Of a stretch of DNA of 64,000 bases, positions 48,168-56,671 are shown piece by piece (positions within the stretch are counted from its first letter, which is position 1; every line of letters begins with the position of its first letter). Made by a program: the position numbers and the translations under genes. The stretch spans positions 1 to 64,000 of the forward strand of contig NZ_BDBU01000012.1 in assembly GCF_001613145.1 (NCBI RefSeq), written 5' to 3'. The notes below the pieces were generated by a model. The model had not been told where the DNA came from, searched no databases, and worked only from the letters and a program-made list of their open reading frames with translations. This DNA is from Nocardia jejuensis NBRC 103114 (GTDB lineage: Bacteria > Actinomycetota > Actinomycetes > Mycobacteriales > Mycobacteriaceae).

Positions 48168-48184
48168 TGATCTACTGCAGATCA
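48168..48184. promoter_or_regulatory. Palindrome TGATCT-N5-AGATCA
   Basis: A perfect 6+5+6 inverted repeat 20 nt upstream of the PucR-type gene, flanked by a partial CCGTTG/CAACGG extension. Likely operator for autoregulation. Confidence 0.5.
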
Positions 48185-48660
48185 ACGGTGGCGATCGAAC
48201 TCTAAAGTGATCGGATGCTCACCTTCTACTCCCCTTAGACTCGAATCCCGCATGATCGGCAATTATTGCCCTGACCTGCACCCGAGGCACAGTTGGGCGA
48301 TTGTCCTGATCGGTTCGACGGCCCACTTTCGGTAACAACGCTCAGCTTTCCCCGGAGACCCGGGCACCTCCCGACGTCGGCACCGAGCGGCACGGGTCGT
48401 GATCACCCGCCGTGGGACGACGGCGTGCCGGAAGTTGCCGCCCGGCGCGATGCGTGGCGCGTCACAAACGAAATCGCCGAAGCCTGTGCACTGCCCGGAC
48501 ATCCGCGATCGGCTCATCGAATTCCATTGTCGCGTAACTACTATCGGCCGCAGTCGGCACCGCGCAGCGGCATTCCCATCGCGCATCACCGGGCAATTCC
48601 GCCGCCGTCCACACGGGATGAACGGCGTTCTCGGGTGCCTTACGCCTCGGGAGGAAAGAC
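48185..48660. other. Intergenic region with AT-rich palindrome
   Basis: No gene recognised. It contains GGCAATTATTGCC (48258-48270), a perfect 6+1+6 palindrome in an AT-rich pocket. The right end carries the ribosome site GGGAGGA of the 45-aa peptide gene. Confidence 0.4.
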
Positions 48661-48798
48661 ATGCCGGATATCGTTGTCATCGCTATCGGCTGCCGTTGTG
48701 CCGCCGCATTCGTGACCCTGTACGCCGCCGTAGCCATCACCATGACCCTCACGGGCACGCCCGCGCTCGCCACCGCGCGAGCACGGGCACGACGATGA
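48661..48798 (+). CDS. 45-residue single-span membrane peptide, coupled to glycosyltransferase
   Basis: ATG preceded by an excellent GGGAGGA. The peptide has one hydrophobic segment (residues 3-31, IVVIAIGC...VAITMTLTG) with two cysteines near its start, and a very basic tail (ATARARARR). Its TGA overlaps the ATG of the downstream glycosyltransferase (ATGA), so translation is coupled. The good ribosome site belongs to this small gene, not to the glycosyltransferase, which argues that it is really translated. It may be a membrane partner or a translational leader. Confidence 0.65.
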   Translation: MPDIVVIAIGCRCAAAFVTLYAAVAITMTLTGTPALATARARARR

Positions 48799-50351
48799 CC
48801 CTCGAGCGCGCCGCCCGACCACCACGGTCCGGAACCTTCACCGGCGCACCGGCTTTCGCTCGTCTGGCCGTCTCTTGCGTGGCATTGCTGTCGGGAACGC
48901 TGCTGGCCGTGCGGCTCGGGCGGTACGACTTCAACGGGGATGAGCTGTATTTCATCGCGGCCGGCCGTCGCCCCGCGTTCGGCTACGCCGATCAGGGCCC
49001 ACTGGTGCCGCTGCTGGCCGCCGCGGCGGACCTGCTTGATCCGGGTTCCACAGTCCTGCTGCGACTTCCGGCGGTGCTCGCGACCGTCGCGGCCGTCGTA
49101 TTGAGCGCGGTCCTGGCCCGGGAGTTCGGCGGCGGGAGCGATGCGCAGGTACTGGCCGCGCTGGCGTACGCGGCCACCCCCGCGGCGGTGCTGCAGTCGG
49201 CCTTGCTCACCACCTATGCGCTCGACGCGACCCTCACCGCGATGGTGAGCTGGCTGTTCATCCGCTGGGTTCGGGTGCGACGGGACCGGCTGCTGGTCCT
49301 CGCCGGGGCTGTCGCGGCCCTCGATCTACAGGTGAAATGGCTGATGCCGGTGACATGGATGGGTCTGGCCGCGGGCGTGGCGCTGTTCGGGCCGCGCGAG
49401 ATGCTGCGCCGACCGGCATGGTGGCTGGGCACCGGGCTGCTGGTGGCCTCGGCCGTGCCGACCCTGTGGTGGCAGCGCGCACACGGCTGGCCGCAACTGA
49501 CCATGGGTTCGGTGGTGCGCCAGGAACAACTCGCCACCAGCGACGGGATCATCGGCATGCCGTGGCAGATCATTCTGGTCACCGGGCCGCTGGGGGCGCT
49601 GCTGCTGGTCGGCATGTGGGCCGGGCTGCGATGGGAAGGGCTGCGGCCCTATCGCTTTCTGGTGCCGATCGTTCTGGCCGGACTGCTCGCGATCGTCCTG
49701 GCCGGGCTGCGACCCTACTTCGTGGTCGGCGCGCTACCGGGGCTCTTCGCCGCCGGCACCACCTACCTGGCCCAGCGAGGACTCGGGCGCGGGTTGCGCG
49801 GGATCGGGCATGCTCTCATCGCGTCGGCGGTCGCGATCACCGTCGTGGCCGTGGTCGCGCTTCCGCTGCCTCAGCGGCGACTGACGCCCACCGACGCGTA
49901 TGCGCAGATCGATTGGCGTACCAGACTGTTCGGCCCCTCGGGCTGGCAGGAGCTGGCGGACGGCGTCGAGGACGCGTATCGCGGGATACCGCCTGAGCAA
50001 TACGCGGGCCTGGTCCTCATCACCCAGAACTACTGGCAGGCAGCGGGACTCGACGTGATCGGATCCGACGACCTGCCGCCGGTGTACAGCCCCAATCGCG
50101 GCTACGGATACTTCCCGGCGCCGCCGGACTCCGCCACCACCGTCCTGTACGTCGGCATCGACGAACCCCGTTCCGGACTCGGCGCGGACTTCGCGGACAC
50201 CACCCTGCTCGCACGCATCGATCGGCCGCTCGGCTTCCCCGGCGTGGATCGCGGTGTGAGCGTGTGGATCTGCCGAGACCCGCTCGAACCGTGGTCCGCG
50301 GCGTGGCCCACGATGCGGACCTTGCGCATGGTCTCCGGTACGAGCCGCTGA
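48795..50351 (+). CDS. GT39/ArnT-like membrane glycosyltransferase
   Basis: 518 residues starting in the ATGA overlap with the small peptide. About ten membrane helices. The first extracellular loop has the catalytic acidic pair context RYDFNGDELYFIAAGRRP, typical of GT-C enzymes, with GYADQGPLVPLL following. Such proteins move a sugar from a polyprenyl-phosphate donor onto lipids, wall polymers or proteins. Acceptor and sugar are unknown. Confidence 0.88.
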   Translation: MTLERAARPPRSGTFTGAPAFARLAVSCVALLSGTLLAVRLGRYDFNGDELYFIAAGRRPAFGYADQGPLVPLLAAAADLLDPGSTVLLRLPAVLATVAAVVLSAVLAREFGGGSDAQVLAALAYAATPAAVLQSALLTTYALDATLTAMVSWLFIRWVRVRRDRLLVLAGAVAALDLQVKWLMPVTWMGLAAGVALFGPREMLRRPAWWLGTGLLVASAVPTLWWQRAHGWPQLTMGSVVRQEQLATSDGIIGMPWQIILVTGPLGALLLVGMWAGLRWEGLRPYRFLVPIVLAGLLAIVLAGLRPYFVVGALPGLFAAGTTYLAQRGLGRGLRGIGHALIASAVAITVVAVVALPLPQRRLTPTDAYAQIDWRTRLFGPSGWQELADGVEDAYRGIPPEQYAGLVLITQNYWQAAGLDVIGSDDLPPVYSPNRGYGYFPAPPDSATTVLYVGIDEPRSGLGADFADTTLLARIDRPLGFPGVDRGVSVWICRDPLEPWSAAWPTMRTLRMVSGTSR

Positions 50352-50377
50352 CGGCATCGACGAACGGGCCGACGGCG

Positions 50378-50440
50378 GCGGTTCACTCGCCCGGAGCCGC
50401 GGTTCACTCACCCGGAGCTGCGGCTCATTCACCCAGAGCC
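50378..50440. repeat. Three tandem 21-bp copies of an esterase 3' end
   Basis: Units at 50378-50398, 50399-50419 and 50420-50440, reading GCGGTTCACTCRCCCGGAGCC-like. The third unit encodes the last residues and stop of the minus-strand esterase (AAALGE, stop); the other two are displaced copies beyond the stop. Looks like replication slippage. Confidence 0.85.
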
Positions 50441-51540
50441 GCGGCGAAGGTCGGCCAGGAGTTGTGCAGATCCTGCTGCCAGTAGCCCCAGGAGTGGGTG
50501 CCCGTGGGACGCAGATCGAAGACCGCGGGAATATCCAACTGCTGCAGACGATCTCGCAGTTGCCGCGTGCACGCGCCGGTGATCGCGTCCAGGATGCCGC
50601 CCACGACGAGCTGATCCACCAGCTTCACCGGGCTGCCGTTCACCCCGGGCCCGGTCAGGGTGTCGAGCGGGCCCGGCTCACCGGTGCCGGTGGACACGTA
50701 GATCGCGGTGCCACGCAATTCGTCCGCGCGCAGGAAGGGATCGTTGGCGGCCCAGGCCGGACTCTCGGGCGGGCCCCACAGATTCGACGGATTGCCCCGC
50801 CGCGAGGCCACGATGGCGTTCACCATGAGCCGGCCCGCGGTGTCGCTGGTGCGCACGCAACCGCTGTACGAACCGATCGCGCGGTACAGGCCGGGTGCGC
50901 TCAGCGCCACGCGGAACACCGCCGAGCTGGCCATCGACAGTCCCGCCAGCGCGTTGGCTCCGGTGCCGCCGAACGCGGAGTCGATGATCGGCGGCAGTTC
51001 CTGGGTGAGGAAGGTGGTCCAGCGCTGCCTGCCCAGAACCGGATCGTCGGCCTGCCAGTCCGCGTAGAAGCTGCCCGCGCCGCCGATCGGTATCACGACG
51101 GTGACCTGCTTGTCCGCGAAGAATCGCTCGACGTCGGTCTTGGTCAGCCAATTGCTGCCATCGCTCCACAGGCCCGTGTCGGTGCCGCCGTCCACTCCGT
51201 TGAGCAGGTAGAGGGTCGGCGCGGGGCGGGAACTGTCTTGCGCGGGAAGCACTTCCACCGGAACGGTGCGAGCCATGGCGGGTGAGTGAACGGTCAGGTC
51301 GAGAACGCGTCCGGGCCCCGGTGAGGCGGCCACCAGATGCGCGCCGTCGGATGCGGGCGTGGCGGCGGCCATGGCTCGTGCCGCGATGGGGGTGGTCGTT
51401 CCGGCCGGTGGGTCGGCCCTCGCCGATCCGCTCGTGCCGAGCAGCAGAGCGATGAGCAACAGCACCGACGCGCGAATCATGGCGAGCAACGTAGGCCCCG
51501 GCATTGCCGCCCGGCGTCCCGATCGCGAGTTTTCGTGCAT
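50425..51540 (-). CDS. Secreted esterase, mycolyltransferase (antigen 85)-like
   Basis: 371 residues from ATG 51540; starts at 51504 or 51480 (MIRASVLLLIALLLG) would leave a more usual signal peptide, and none has a strong ribosome site. After signal cleavage near ARADP, the alpha/beta-hydrolase core resembles antigen-85/esterase D proteins: LYLLNGVDGGTDTGLWSDGS, VTVVIPIGGAGSFYADW, the nucleophile in GLSMASSAVF, and HSWGYWQQDLHNSWP at the end (His). In mycolic-acid bacteria such enzymes attach mycolates to trehalose or arabinogalactan; an unspecific esterase is the alternative. Confidence 0.85.
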   Translation of the reverse strand: MHENSRSGRRAAMPGPTLLAMIRASVLLLIALLLGTSGSARADPPAGTTTPIAARAMAAATPASDGAHLVAASPGPGRVLDLTVHSPAMARTVPVEVLPAQDSSRPAPTLYLLNGVDGGTDTGLWSDGSNWLTKTDVERFFADKQVTVVIPIGGAGSFYADWQADDPVLGRQRWTTFLTQELPPIIDSAFGGTGANALAGLSMASSAVFRVALSAPGLYRAIGSYSGCVRTSDTAGRLMVNAIVASRRGNPSNLWGPPESPAWAANDPFLRADELRGTAIYVSTGTGEPGPLDTLTGPGVNGSPVKLVDQLVVGGILDAITGACTRQLRDRLQQLDIPAVFDLRPTGTHSWGYWQQDLHNSWPTFAAALGE

Positions 51541-51715
51541 CTCTTCAGAATTCCGATGCCCCCGCTGGTAATCACCACAAACTCCCCGGCATCCCCGCTA
51601 CCGGCCCGAAAGCGCTGCTACCGTCGATCTTCGGAGTTCGACGACGCCTCCCTGCCCGGGTACAGGGCCGTCCCGACCCGAAACTGGGTACTTTTCGTAG
51701 AACGGCCGGGAAAAA

Positions 51716-53767
51716 TTGGTCACCGAAATCTTCGAGACGACAGTCGATCTGCCGGTCGCACCGGAGGTCATCCGGAGTCTGCTCATCGATCCGCAACTCT
51801 TTCCGAGGATCTTCCCCGGCGTCGGGGCGTGCGAACAGCAGGAGACCCTCCTCGAGGGCACGACCTGGCTGATCCGCATCGGCACGCCCGAGCTGGGAGT
51901 GCACACGCGCCGGGCGTCGTTCGGCGCCGATCGGCACGGCGGACTGCAATTGCGCTGCGCCGAAACCGGAGCTCTGGTGAGCGTGCGGGTGCGCAGGCTC
52001 GACGAGCTGACTCGCCTCACCATCACGTTCCTCTCCGCCGGGCGCATTCATCCCGCCGTCGCCACGCTGTCCAACGCCGACGTGATCGCCTGGGTCGAGG
52101 CCGGACTCGGCCGGATGGTCGAACTGATCTCCGGTGCGAGCACCTCGACCGTGGTCAACGGTGAGAATCGCCCACTGCGACAGCGCGCCCACGTGGCCGG
52201 GCAGATCGTCTCGACCGGTGTGGTGCGACCACTTCGACCGTTGCGCGCCATGAAACAGATCGGCGGCCTGGCGAAATGGGGATTCAACCTGGCGGGCGGC
52301 TACGCCGCGGCATCGGCCTACGCTCCCGACCGCGTGGCCGTGGTGGACGATCGCGGCTCCCGGACCTTCCGGGAGATGCACGAGCGCAGCCGCGCGCTGG
52401 CGGGCGCCATGGCCGCGCGCGGGCTCGGTCCCGGCGACGCGGTAGGGCTGCTGGCGCGCAATCACGCCGAGATGATCGAAACCATGGTCGCCGCGGGCAA
52501 ACTCGGCGTCGATGTCTTCCTGCTCAATGCCGGACTGTCCGGTCGCGTCATCGAGGACATCGTGCAGCGGCATCGGCTCACCTCGCTGTTCGTCGATGAG
52601 GAGCTCGAGCCACTGGTGCAGCACCTGCACACCGACATCGACCGCTATCGGACCGATTCGTCGGATGGGGAGATGACGACAGGCTCGCTGATCGCCCAGG
52701 AGCACAACAGTTTCCGGGCTTCCTCCCGTCGCGGACGTCTGATCGTGCTCACCTCCGGCACCAGCGGCACCCCGAAGGGCGCGCGCCGCCCGCACCCGCG
52801 CGGTTTCGCCACCGTCGCGGCCCTGCTCTCCAGAATCCCGTTGCGCATGAACGAAACCATGCTCATCCCCGCCCCGCTGTTCCACACCTGGGGACTGGCG
52901 GCGCTGCAGCTGAGCACGGCGCTGCGAGCGACCGTCGTGCTGTCGAGCCGATTCGACGCCGAAGACTGCCTGCGCCAGATCGCCGAGCATCGCGCGAGCA
53001 CCCTGATCGTCGTGCCCACCATGGTGCAGCGCATCCTCGATCTCCCCTTGGAGGTGCGCAACCGATACGACACCTCGAGCCTGCGCATCGTGGCCAGTTG
53101 TGGTGCGCCACTGGCAGGTATCACCGTCCTGCGTTTCATGGACGCCTTCGGTGACGTCCTGTACAACACCTATGGCTCCACCGAGGTCTCGTGGGCGACC
53201 ATCGCCACCCCCGAGGACCTGCGCATCTCCCCCACCACCGCCGGTCGCCCGCCGCTGGGGACCCGAATCGCCGTGCTGGACAAGGCCCGTCGCCCTGTCG
53301 CCATCGGCGCGGTCGGTCGGATCTACGTAGGCAACCACATGCTCTTCGACGGTTACGTCAACTGCCCGCCGCCCGATGAATCCCACGGGCTGCTCGATAC
53401 CGGCGACCTCGGCTACCTCGATGTCACCGGCCGTCTGTTCATCGCGGGGCGGGACGACGAGATGATCATCTCCGGCGGCGAGAACGTCTTTCCCCGTCCG
53501 GTGGAGGAGGCACTCTCCCACCTCCCCCAGATCAGCGAGGTCGCCGTGGTGGGCGTCCCCGATCCCGATTTCGGACAACGCTTGGCCGCCTACATCGTTC
53601 AGCGTGAGGGCTCGGATCTGGACCCCCACATGATCCGCACCTACATCCGCCATCGCCTGAGCCGCTTCAGTGTTCCCCGCGACATATTCTTCCTCCCCAC
53701 CCTGCCGCGCGGCGAGACCGGAAAGGTCCTCAAACGACTGCTCACCCCCGCCTCCCCGGCCCACTGA
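51716..53767 (+). CDS. SRPBCC-like domain fused to acyl-CoA ligase (FadD-like)
   Basis: 683 residues from a TTG; the ribosome site is weak, so the start is uncertain. Residues 1-145 resemble a polyketide-cyclase/SRPBCC helix-grip domain (FETTVDLPVAPEVIRSLL, LEGTTWLIRIGTPELG). Residues about 195-680 are a full adenylate-forming enzyme: LTSGTSGTPKGARR, YNTYGSTEVSW, LLDTGDLGYLDVTG and GETGKVLKRLL with the catalytic Lys. The ligase half resembles mycobacterial FadD enzymes. An N-terminal ligand-binding domain on a ligase is unusual and could present or retain the acyl substrate. Confidence 0.85.
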   Translation: MVTEIFETTVDLPVAPEVIRSLLIDPQLFPRIFPGVGACEQQETLLEGTTWLIRIGTPELGVHTRRASFGADRHGGLQLRCAETGALVSVRVRRLDELTRLTITFLSAGRIHPAVATLSNADVIAWVEAGLGRMVELISGASTSTVVNGENRPLRQRAHVAGQIVSTGVVRPLRPLRAMKQIGGLAKWGFNLAGGYAAASAYAPDRVAVVDDRGSRTFREMHERSRALAGAMAARGLGPGDAVGLLARNHAEMIETMVAAGKLGVDVFLLNAGLSGRVIEDIVQRHRLTSLFVDEELEPLVQHLHTDIDRYRTDSSDGEMTTGSLIAQEHNSFRASSRRGRLIVLTSGTSGTPKGARRPHPRGFATVAALLSRIPLRMNETMLIPAPLFHTWGLAALQLSTALRATVVLSSRFDAEDCLRQIAEHRASTLIVVPTMVQRILDLPLEVRNRYDTSSLRIVASCGAPLAGITVLRFMDAFGDVLYNTYGSTEVSWATIATPEDLRISPTTAGRPPLGTRIAVLDKARRPVAIGAVGRIYVGNHMLFDGYVNCPPPDESHGLLDTGDLGYLDVTGRLFIAGRDDEMIISGGENVFPRPVEEALSHLPQISEVAVVGVPDPDFGQRLAAYIVQREGSDLDPHMIRTYIRHRLSRFSVPRDIFFLPTLPRGETGKVLKRLLTPASPAH

Positions 53768-53780
53768 CTCGATCCGCGAG

Positions 53781-54878
53781 TCACCGCGTCGAATGCACGA
53801 CATCCTCGTGTTCCGCGGGCGAGTGGCGGTCGCCGGTGCGCAGGGGCGCACCGACGCGGTGCATGTGCCGCAGCGCTTCGCCATACGAGCGGATCAGTCC
53901 GGTCTCGTGGTACGGCACGCCGATGTCGGCGCAGTAGTCGCGGACGATCGGTTGTGCGCGACGCAGATTCGGGGTCGGCATACTCGGGAACAGATGGTGT
54001 TCGATCTGATAGTTGAGTCCGCCGAGGGCCAGGTCGATCACCGCGCCACCTCGTACGTTGCGTGAGGTCAGCACCTGCCGGCGCAGGAAGTCGGGGCGGT
54101 CGTCGCCGGTGAGGGTCGGCATGCCCTTGTGGTTCGGGGCGAAGATGCAGCCCATGTACAGCCCGAACAACGCCTGGTGGACCGCGAGGAACGCGAACGC
54201 CTTGTCGGCCGGCAGGACCGCGAACACCGCGCCCAGATAGGCGGCGAAGTGGCCGACGAGCAGTGCGCCCTCCAGCGCACGGTGTTTGATCGCGCGATTG
54301 CTCAGCGCACGCACCCCGGCGATGTGCAGGTTCACGCCCTCGAGCAGCAGCAGGGGGAAGAACAGGAACGCCTGCGCCCTCCCGATGAGCCGGGGCAGAC
54401 CGCGACTGGCCCGCGCCTGCCGCTGCGACCAGACCAGAATGTCCGGCGCCACATCGGGATCGAGTTCCTCGTGGTTCGGATTGGCGTGATGGCGAGTGTG
54501 CTTGTCCTGCCACCACCCGTACCCCAGCCCGATACCGGCCGAGCCGACCACTCGGCCCACGATCTCGGTCGGCCTGCGCAACCGGAAGACCTGGCGGTGC
54601 GCGACATCGTGCATGACGAGCGCGACCTGTGCGAACGTCACGGCCATGAAGGCGGCGACCAGCAGCGTCCACCAGGAGTCGCCGACCAGGACGAACGCCG
54701 CCCACCCCGCGGCGAACGCACCACCGACCAGGCTGAGCCGGACCGCGTAGTAGACGGGACGCCGATCCAGCAGTCCCGCCTCGGAGATCCGGCGCAACAG
54801 TCGCGCGTAATCACCGCCGTCGCCGCCGCGCCGCGATGACCGTGGAGATGACGGGGAGCCCAAAGCCGATGTCGTCAT
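53781..54878 (-). CDS. Membrane fatty acid desaturase
   Basis: 365 residues; ATG after AGGAA. Three histidine boxes of the acyl-lipid/front-end desaturase type: HDVAH (90-94), HTRHH (127-131) and a C-terminal QIEHH, with membrane helices between them. All di-iron ligands are present. The QIEHH box is typical of front-end and linoleoyl-CoA-type enzymes. It converges with the SRPBCC-ligase gene (13 nt apart), so both may act on the same fatty acids. Confidence 0.92.
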   Translation of the reverse strand: MTTSALGSPSSPRSSRRGGDGGDYARLLRRISEAGLLDRRPVYYAVRLSLVGGAFAAGWAAFVLVGDSWWTLLVAAFMAVTFAQVALVMHDVAHRQVFRLRRPTEIVGRVVGSAGIGLGYGWWQDKHTRHHANPNHEELDPDVAPDILVWSQRQARASRGLPRLIGRAQAFLFFPLLLLEGVNLHIAGVRALSNRAIKHRALEGALLVGHFAAYLGAVFAVLPADKAFAFLAVHQALFGLYMGCIFAPNHKGMPTLTGDDRPDFLRRQVLTSRNVRGGAVIDLALGGLNYQIEHHLFPSMPTPNLRRAQPIVRDYCADIGVPYHETGLIRSYGEALRHMHRVGAPLRTGDRHSPAEHEDVVHSTR

Positions 54879-55200
54879 AGATCTTCCTGAGAGCCGAGTC
54901 GGTGATGTCACCCGTGGGTCGTCGATGCCGATCGGGCATCGGAACCAGCGGCCGTCGCACGGTACGTCCGAGACGTCGTGACAGTTCGATTCACCGAAGC
55001 TATCCGCGGAATTCTCACCCCGTGTAATCCCCTGGTATGGCAGGGAATAGGACTCCGGGGTGATAAGGCAGCCCTCTCACCGTCACTCGTCGACCGTCTC
55101 CCGCGTATCGTGTGGGAATGCCCGGTCCCGGCCGACGGCTCGCCGTGCGGAGAACGATCACCGCCGTGGGCGCGGTACCGGATGGGAGCAGGTGGCAGCG
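54879..55200. other. Divergent control region, no site assigned
   Basis: This stretch separates the desaturase and AraC genes. I see no gene and no convincing palindrome. Ribosome sites for both neighbours lie at its ends. Confidence 0.4.
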
Positions 55201-55998
55201 ATGCGGGACATCGTCGAACATCGCCATGGGGCGAACGACATTCGGCTGGTGACCGCGTCGTTCCGGACGCACACCTTCGTGCCCCACGCACACAGCGAAT
55301 ATGCCGTCGCGGTGGTCGAGCGCGGGGTGGAGGCGGTGCGGTATCGCGGCGCCACCGAGCACGCACCGGTCGGAAGTCTGCTGCTGCTCGATGCCGAGAC
55401 CATGCACGCGGGCCGGCCGGGAGCCGCCCAGGGGTGGGACTATCGGGTGTTCTACATCCCGCCGGAGGTACTGCGGGAACTCGCGGGTTACCGTCCCTCG
55501 TTCCCGGTGCCGACCCCGCATGATCCGGGGCTGGCCGCTCGGCTGATCCGGCTCCATCGCAGTCTCGAACTCGAAACCCTTGCCACACAAGGACAATTCG
55601 AACTGGTGTTGACCGAACTCCTCATCCGCCACACCCGTCGCGCCATCCCCGCACCACCACCGCTGCTCGTGCGGAAGGTGCAGCGCCACCTGGCGCAGGA
55701 CCTGCGACGCACCCCGACCCTGGACGAACTGGCGATCGTCGCGGGGCTGCCACGATTCCAGCTGCTGCGGGCATTTCGCCGCGACACCGGCGTCACCCCG
55801 CACGGATATCTGCTGCAGCTACGACTGCGATACGTCCAGCAACTGTTGAACGCCGGGCACTCCATCGCCCATGCCGCCGCCGAAAGCGGCTTCTACGACC
55901 AGGCACATCTGCATCGCCACTTCCGCCGCATGTTCGCGGGGACTCCGGGGCAGTTCGCGCGCAAGAACGTACAAGACCGGGACGACCGACGTCTCTAG
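55201..55998 (+). CDS. AraC-family transcriptional regulator
   Basis: 265 residues; ATG after AGGTGG. An N-terminal cupin-like sensor (FRTHTFVPHAHSEYAVAVVE, HAGRPG) and a C-terminal pair of helix-turn-helix motifs (TPTLDELAIVAGLPRFQLLR, AFRRDTGVTPHGYLLQLRL, FYDQAHLHRHFRRMFAGTPG). The isochorismatase gene starts 10 nt after its stop, so they form an operon and the hydrolase may act on the regulator's inducer. Confidence 0.92.
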   Translation: MRDIVEHRHGANDIRLVTASFRTHTFVPHAHSEYAVAVVERGVEAVRYRGATEHAPVGSLLLLDAETMHAGRPGAAQGWDYRVFYIPPEVLRELAGYRPSFPVPTPHDPGLAARLIRLHRSLELETLATQGQFELVLTELLIRHTRRAIPAPPPLLVRKVQRHLAQDLRRTPTLDELAIVAGLPRFQLLRAFRRDTGVTPHGYLLQLRLRYVQQLLNAGHSIAHAAAESGFYDQAHLHRHFRRMFAGTPGQFARKNVQDRDDRRL

Positions 55999-56008
55999 CG
56001 TCTACGAC

Positions 56009-56620
56009 GTGGATGAACACACCAGCCCCGAATTCGCTCGCAGCGCCCTGCTCACCATCGATCTGCAACGGGACTTCGTGGCCGATGTCGCCGGTACCCG
56101 TGAGGTGCTGCCCGCGGCGCGGCGCCTGGTCGATGCGTTCCGCGCCGCGGGTCGACCGATCGTGCACGTGGTGCGGCTGTACCTGCCCGATGGCAGCAAC
56201 GCCGAGCGATGCCGACGCACCGTGCGCGACAAGGCGACGGCCTACTCACCGGGATCCCAACTGGCCGAGGAGCTTTCGACCTCCGGCACGCTGGATCCGG
56301 CACTGCTCCTCACCGGGCGCGCACAACAGATCGGCCCCGCGGAACACATCCTCTACAAACCGCGCTGGAGTGCGTTCTTCGACACCGCGCTGTCCGATCA
56401 CCTCACCGAACGCGCGGTCAGCACCGTGGTCGTCACCGGCTGCAACTATCCCAACTGCCCGCGCGCCACATTGGTCGAGGCGACCGCACACGACCTGCGC
56501 GTCGTCGCGGCGCGTGACGCGATCTCCGGATGGACCCGGGACGCGGACCACGAGATGCCGGGCATGGGAATCTCCTGCCTGAGCACCGAGGAGGTCGCCG
56601 CCGCCATGACGCCCGAATGA
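56009..56620 (+). CDS. Isochorismatase-family cysteine hydrolase
   Basis: 203 residues from a GTG 10 nt past the AraC stop. The catalytic triad of the family is complete: Asp18 in LLTIDLQRDF, Lys117 in LYKPRWSAF, and Cys150 in CNYPNCPRATL. The family covers nicotinamidases, N-carbamoyl hydrolases and isochorismatases; no EntB-type carrier domain is attached, so siderophore synthesis is unlikely. Substrate unknown. Confidence 0.9.
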   Translation: MDEHTSPEFARSALLTIDLQRDFVADVAGTREVLPAARRLVDAFRAAGRPIVHVVRLYLPDGSNAERCRRTVRDKATAYSPGSQLAEELSTSGTLDPALLLTGRAQQIGPAEHILYKPRWSAFFDTALSDHLTERAVSTVVVTGCNYPNCPRATLVEATAHDLRVVAARDAISGWTRDADHEMPGMGISCLSTEEVAAAMTPE

Positions 56621-56671
56621 CGCCGCGACACAGCGCACCCCGGGCAGGTTCGAGGCATCGGGAACCGACAT

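Noticed and set aside
48258..48270. GGCAATTATTGCC as a definite operator
   Set aside because: Perfect palindrome but isolated, short and far from both flanking starts; only mentioned in the gap entry.
51572..53884. 770-aa open frame on the - strand opposite the SRPBCC-ligase
   Set aside because: Antisense shadow; no ribosome site and His/Gly/Asp-rich composition typical of reversed frames.
56009..56620. Isochorismatase as siderophore synthesis gene
   Set aside because: No carrier domain and no ent-like genes nearby; it is paired with an AraC regulator.
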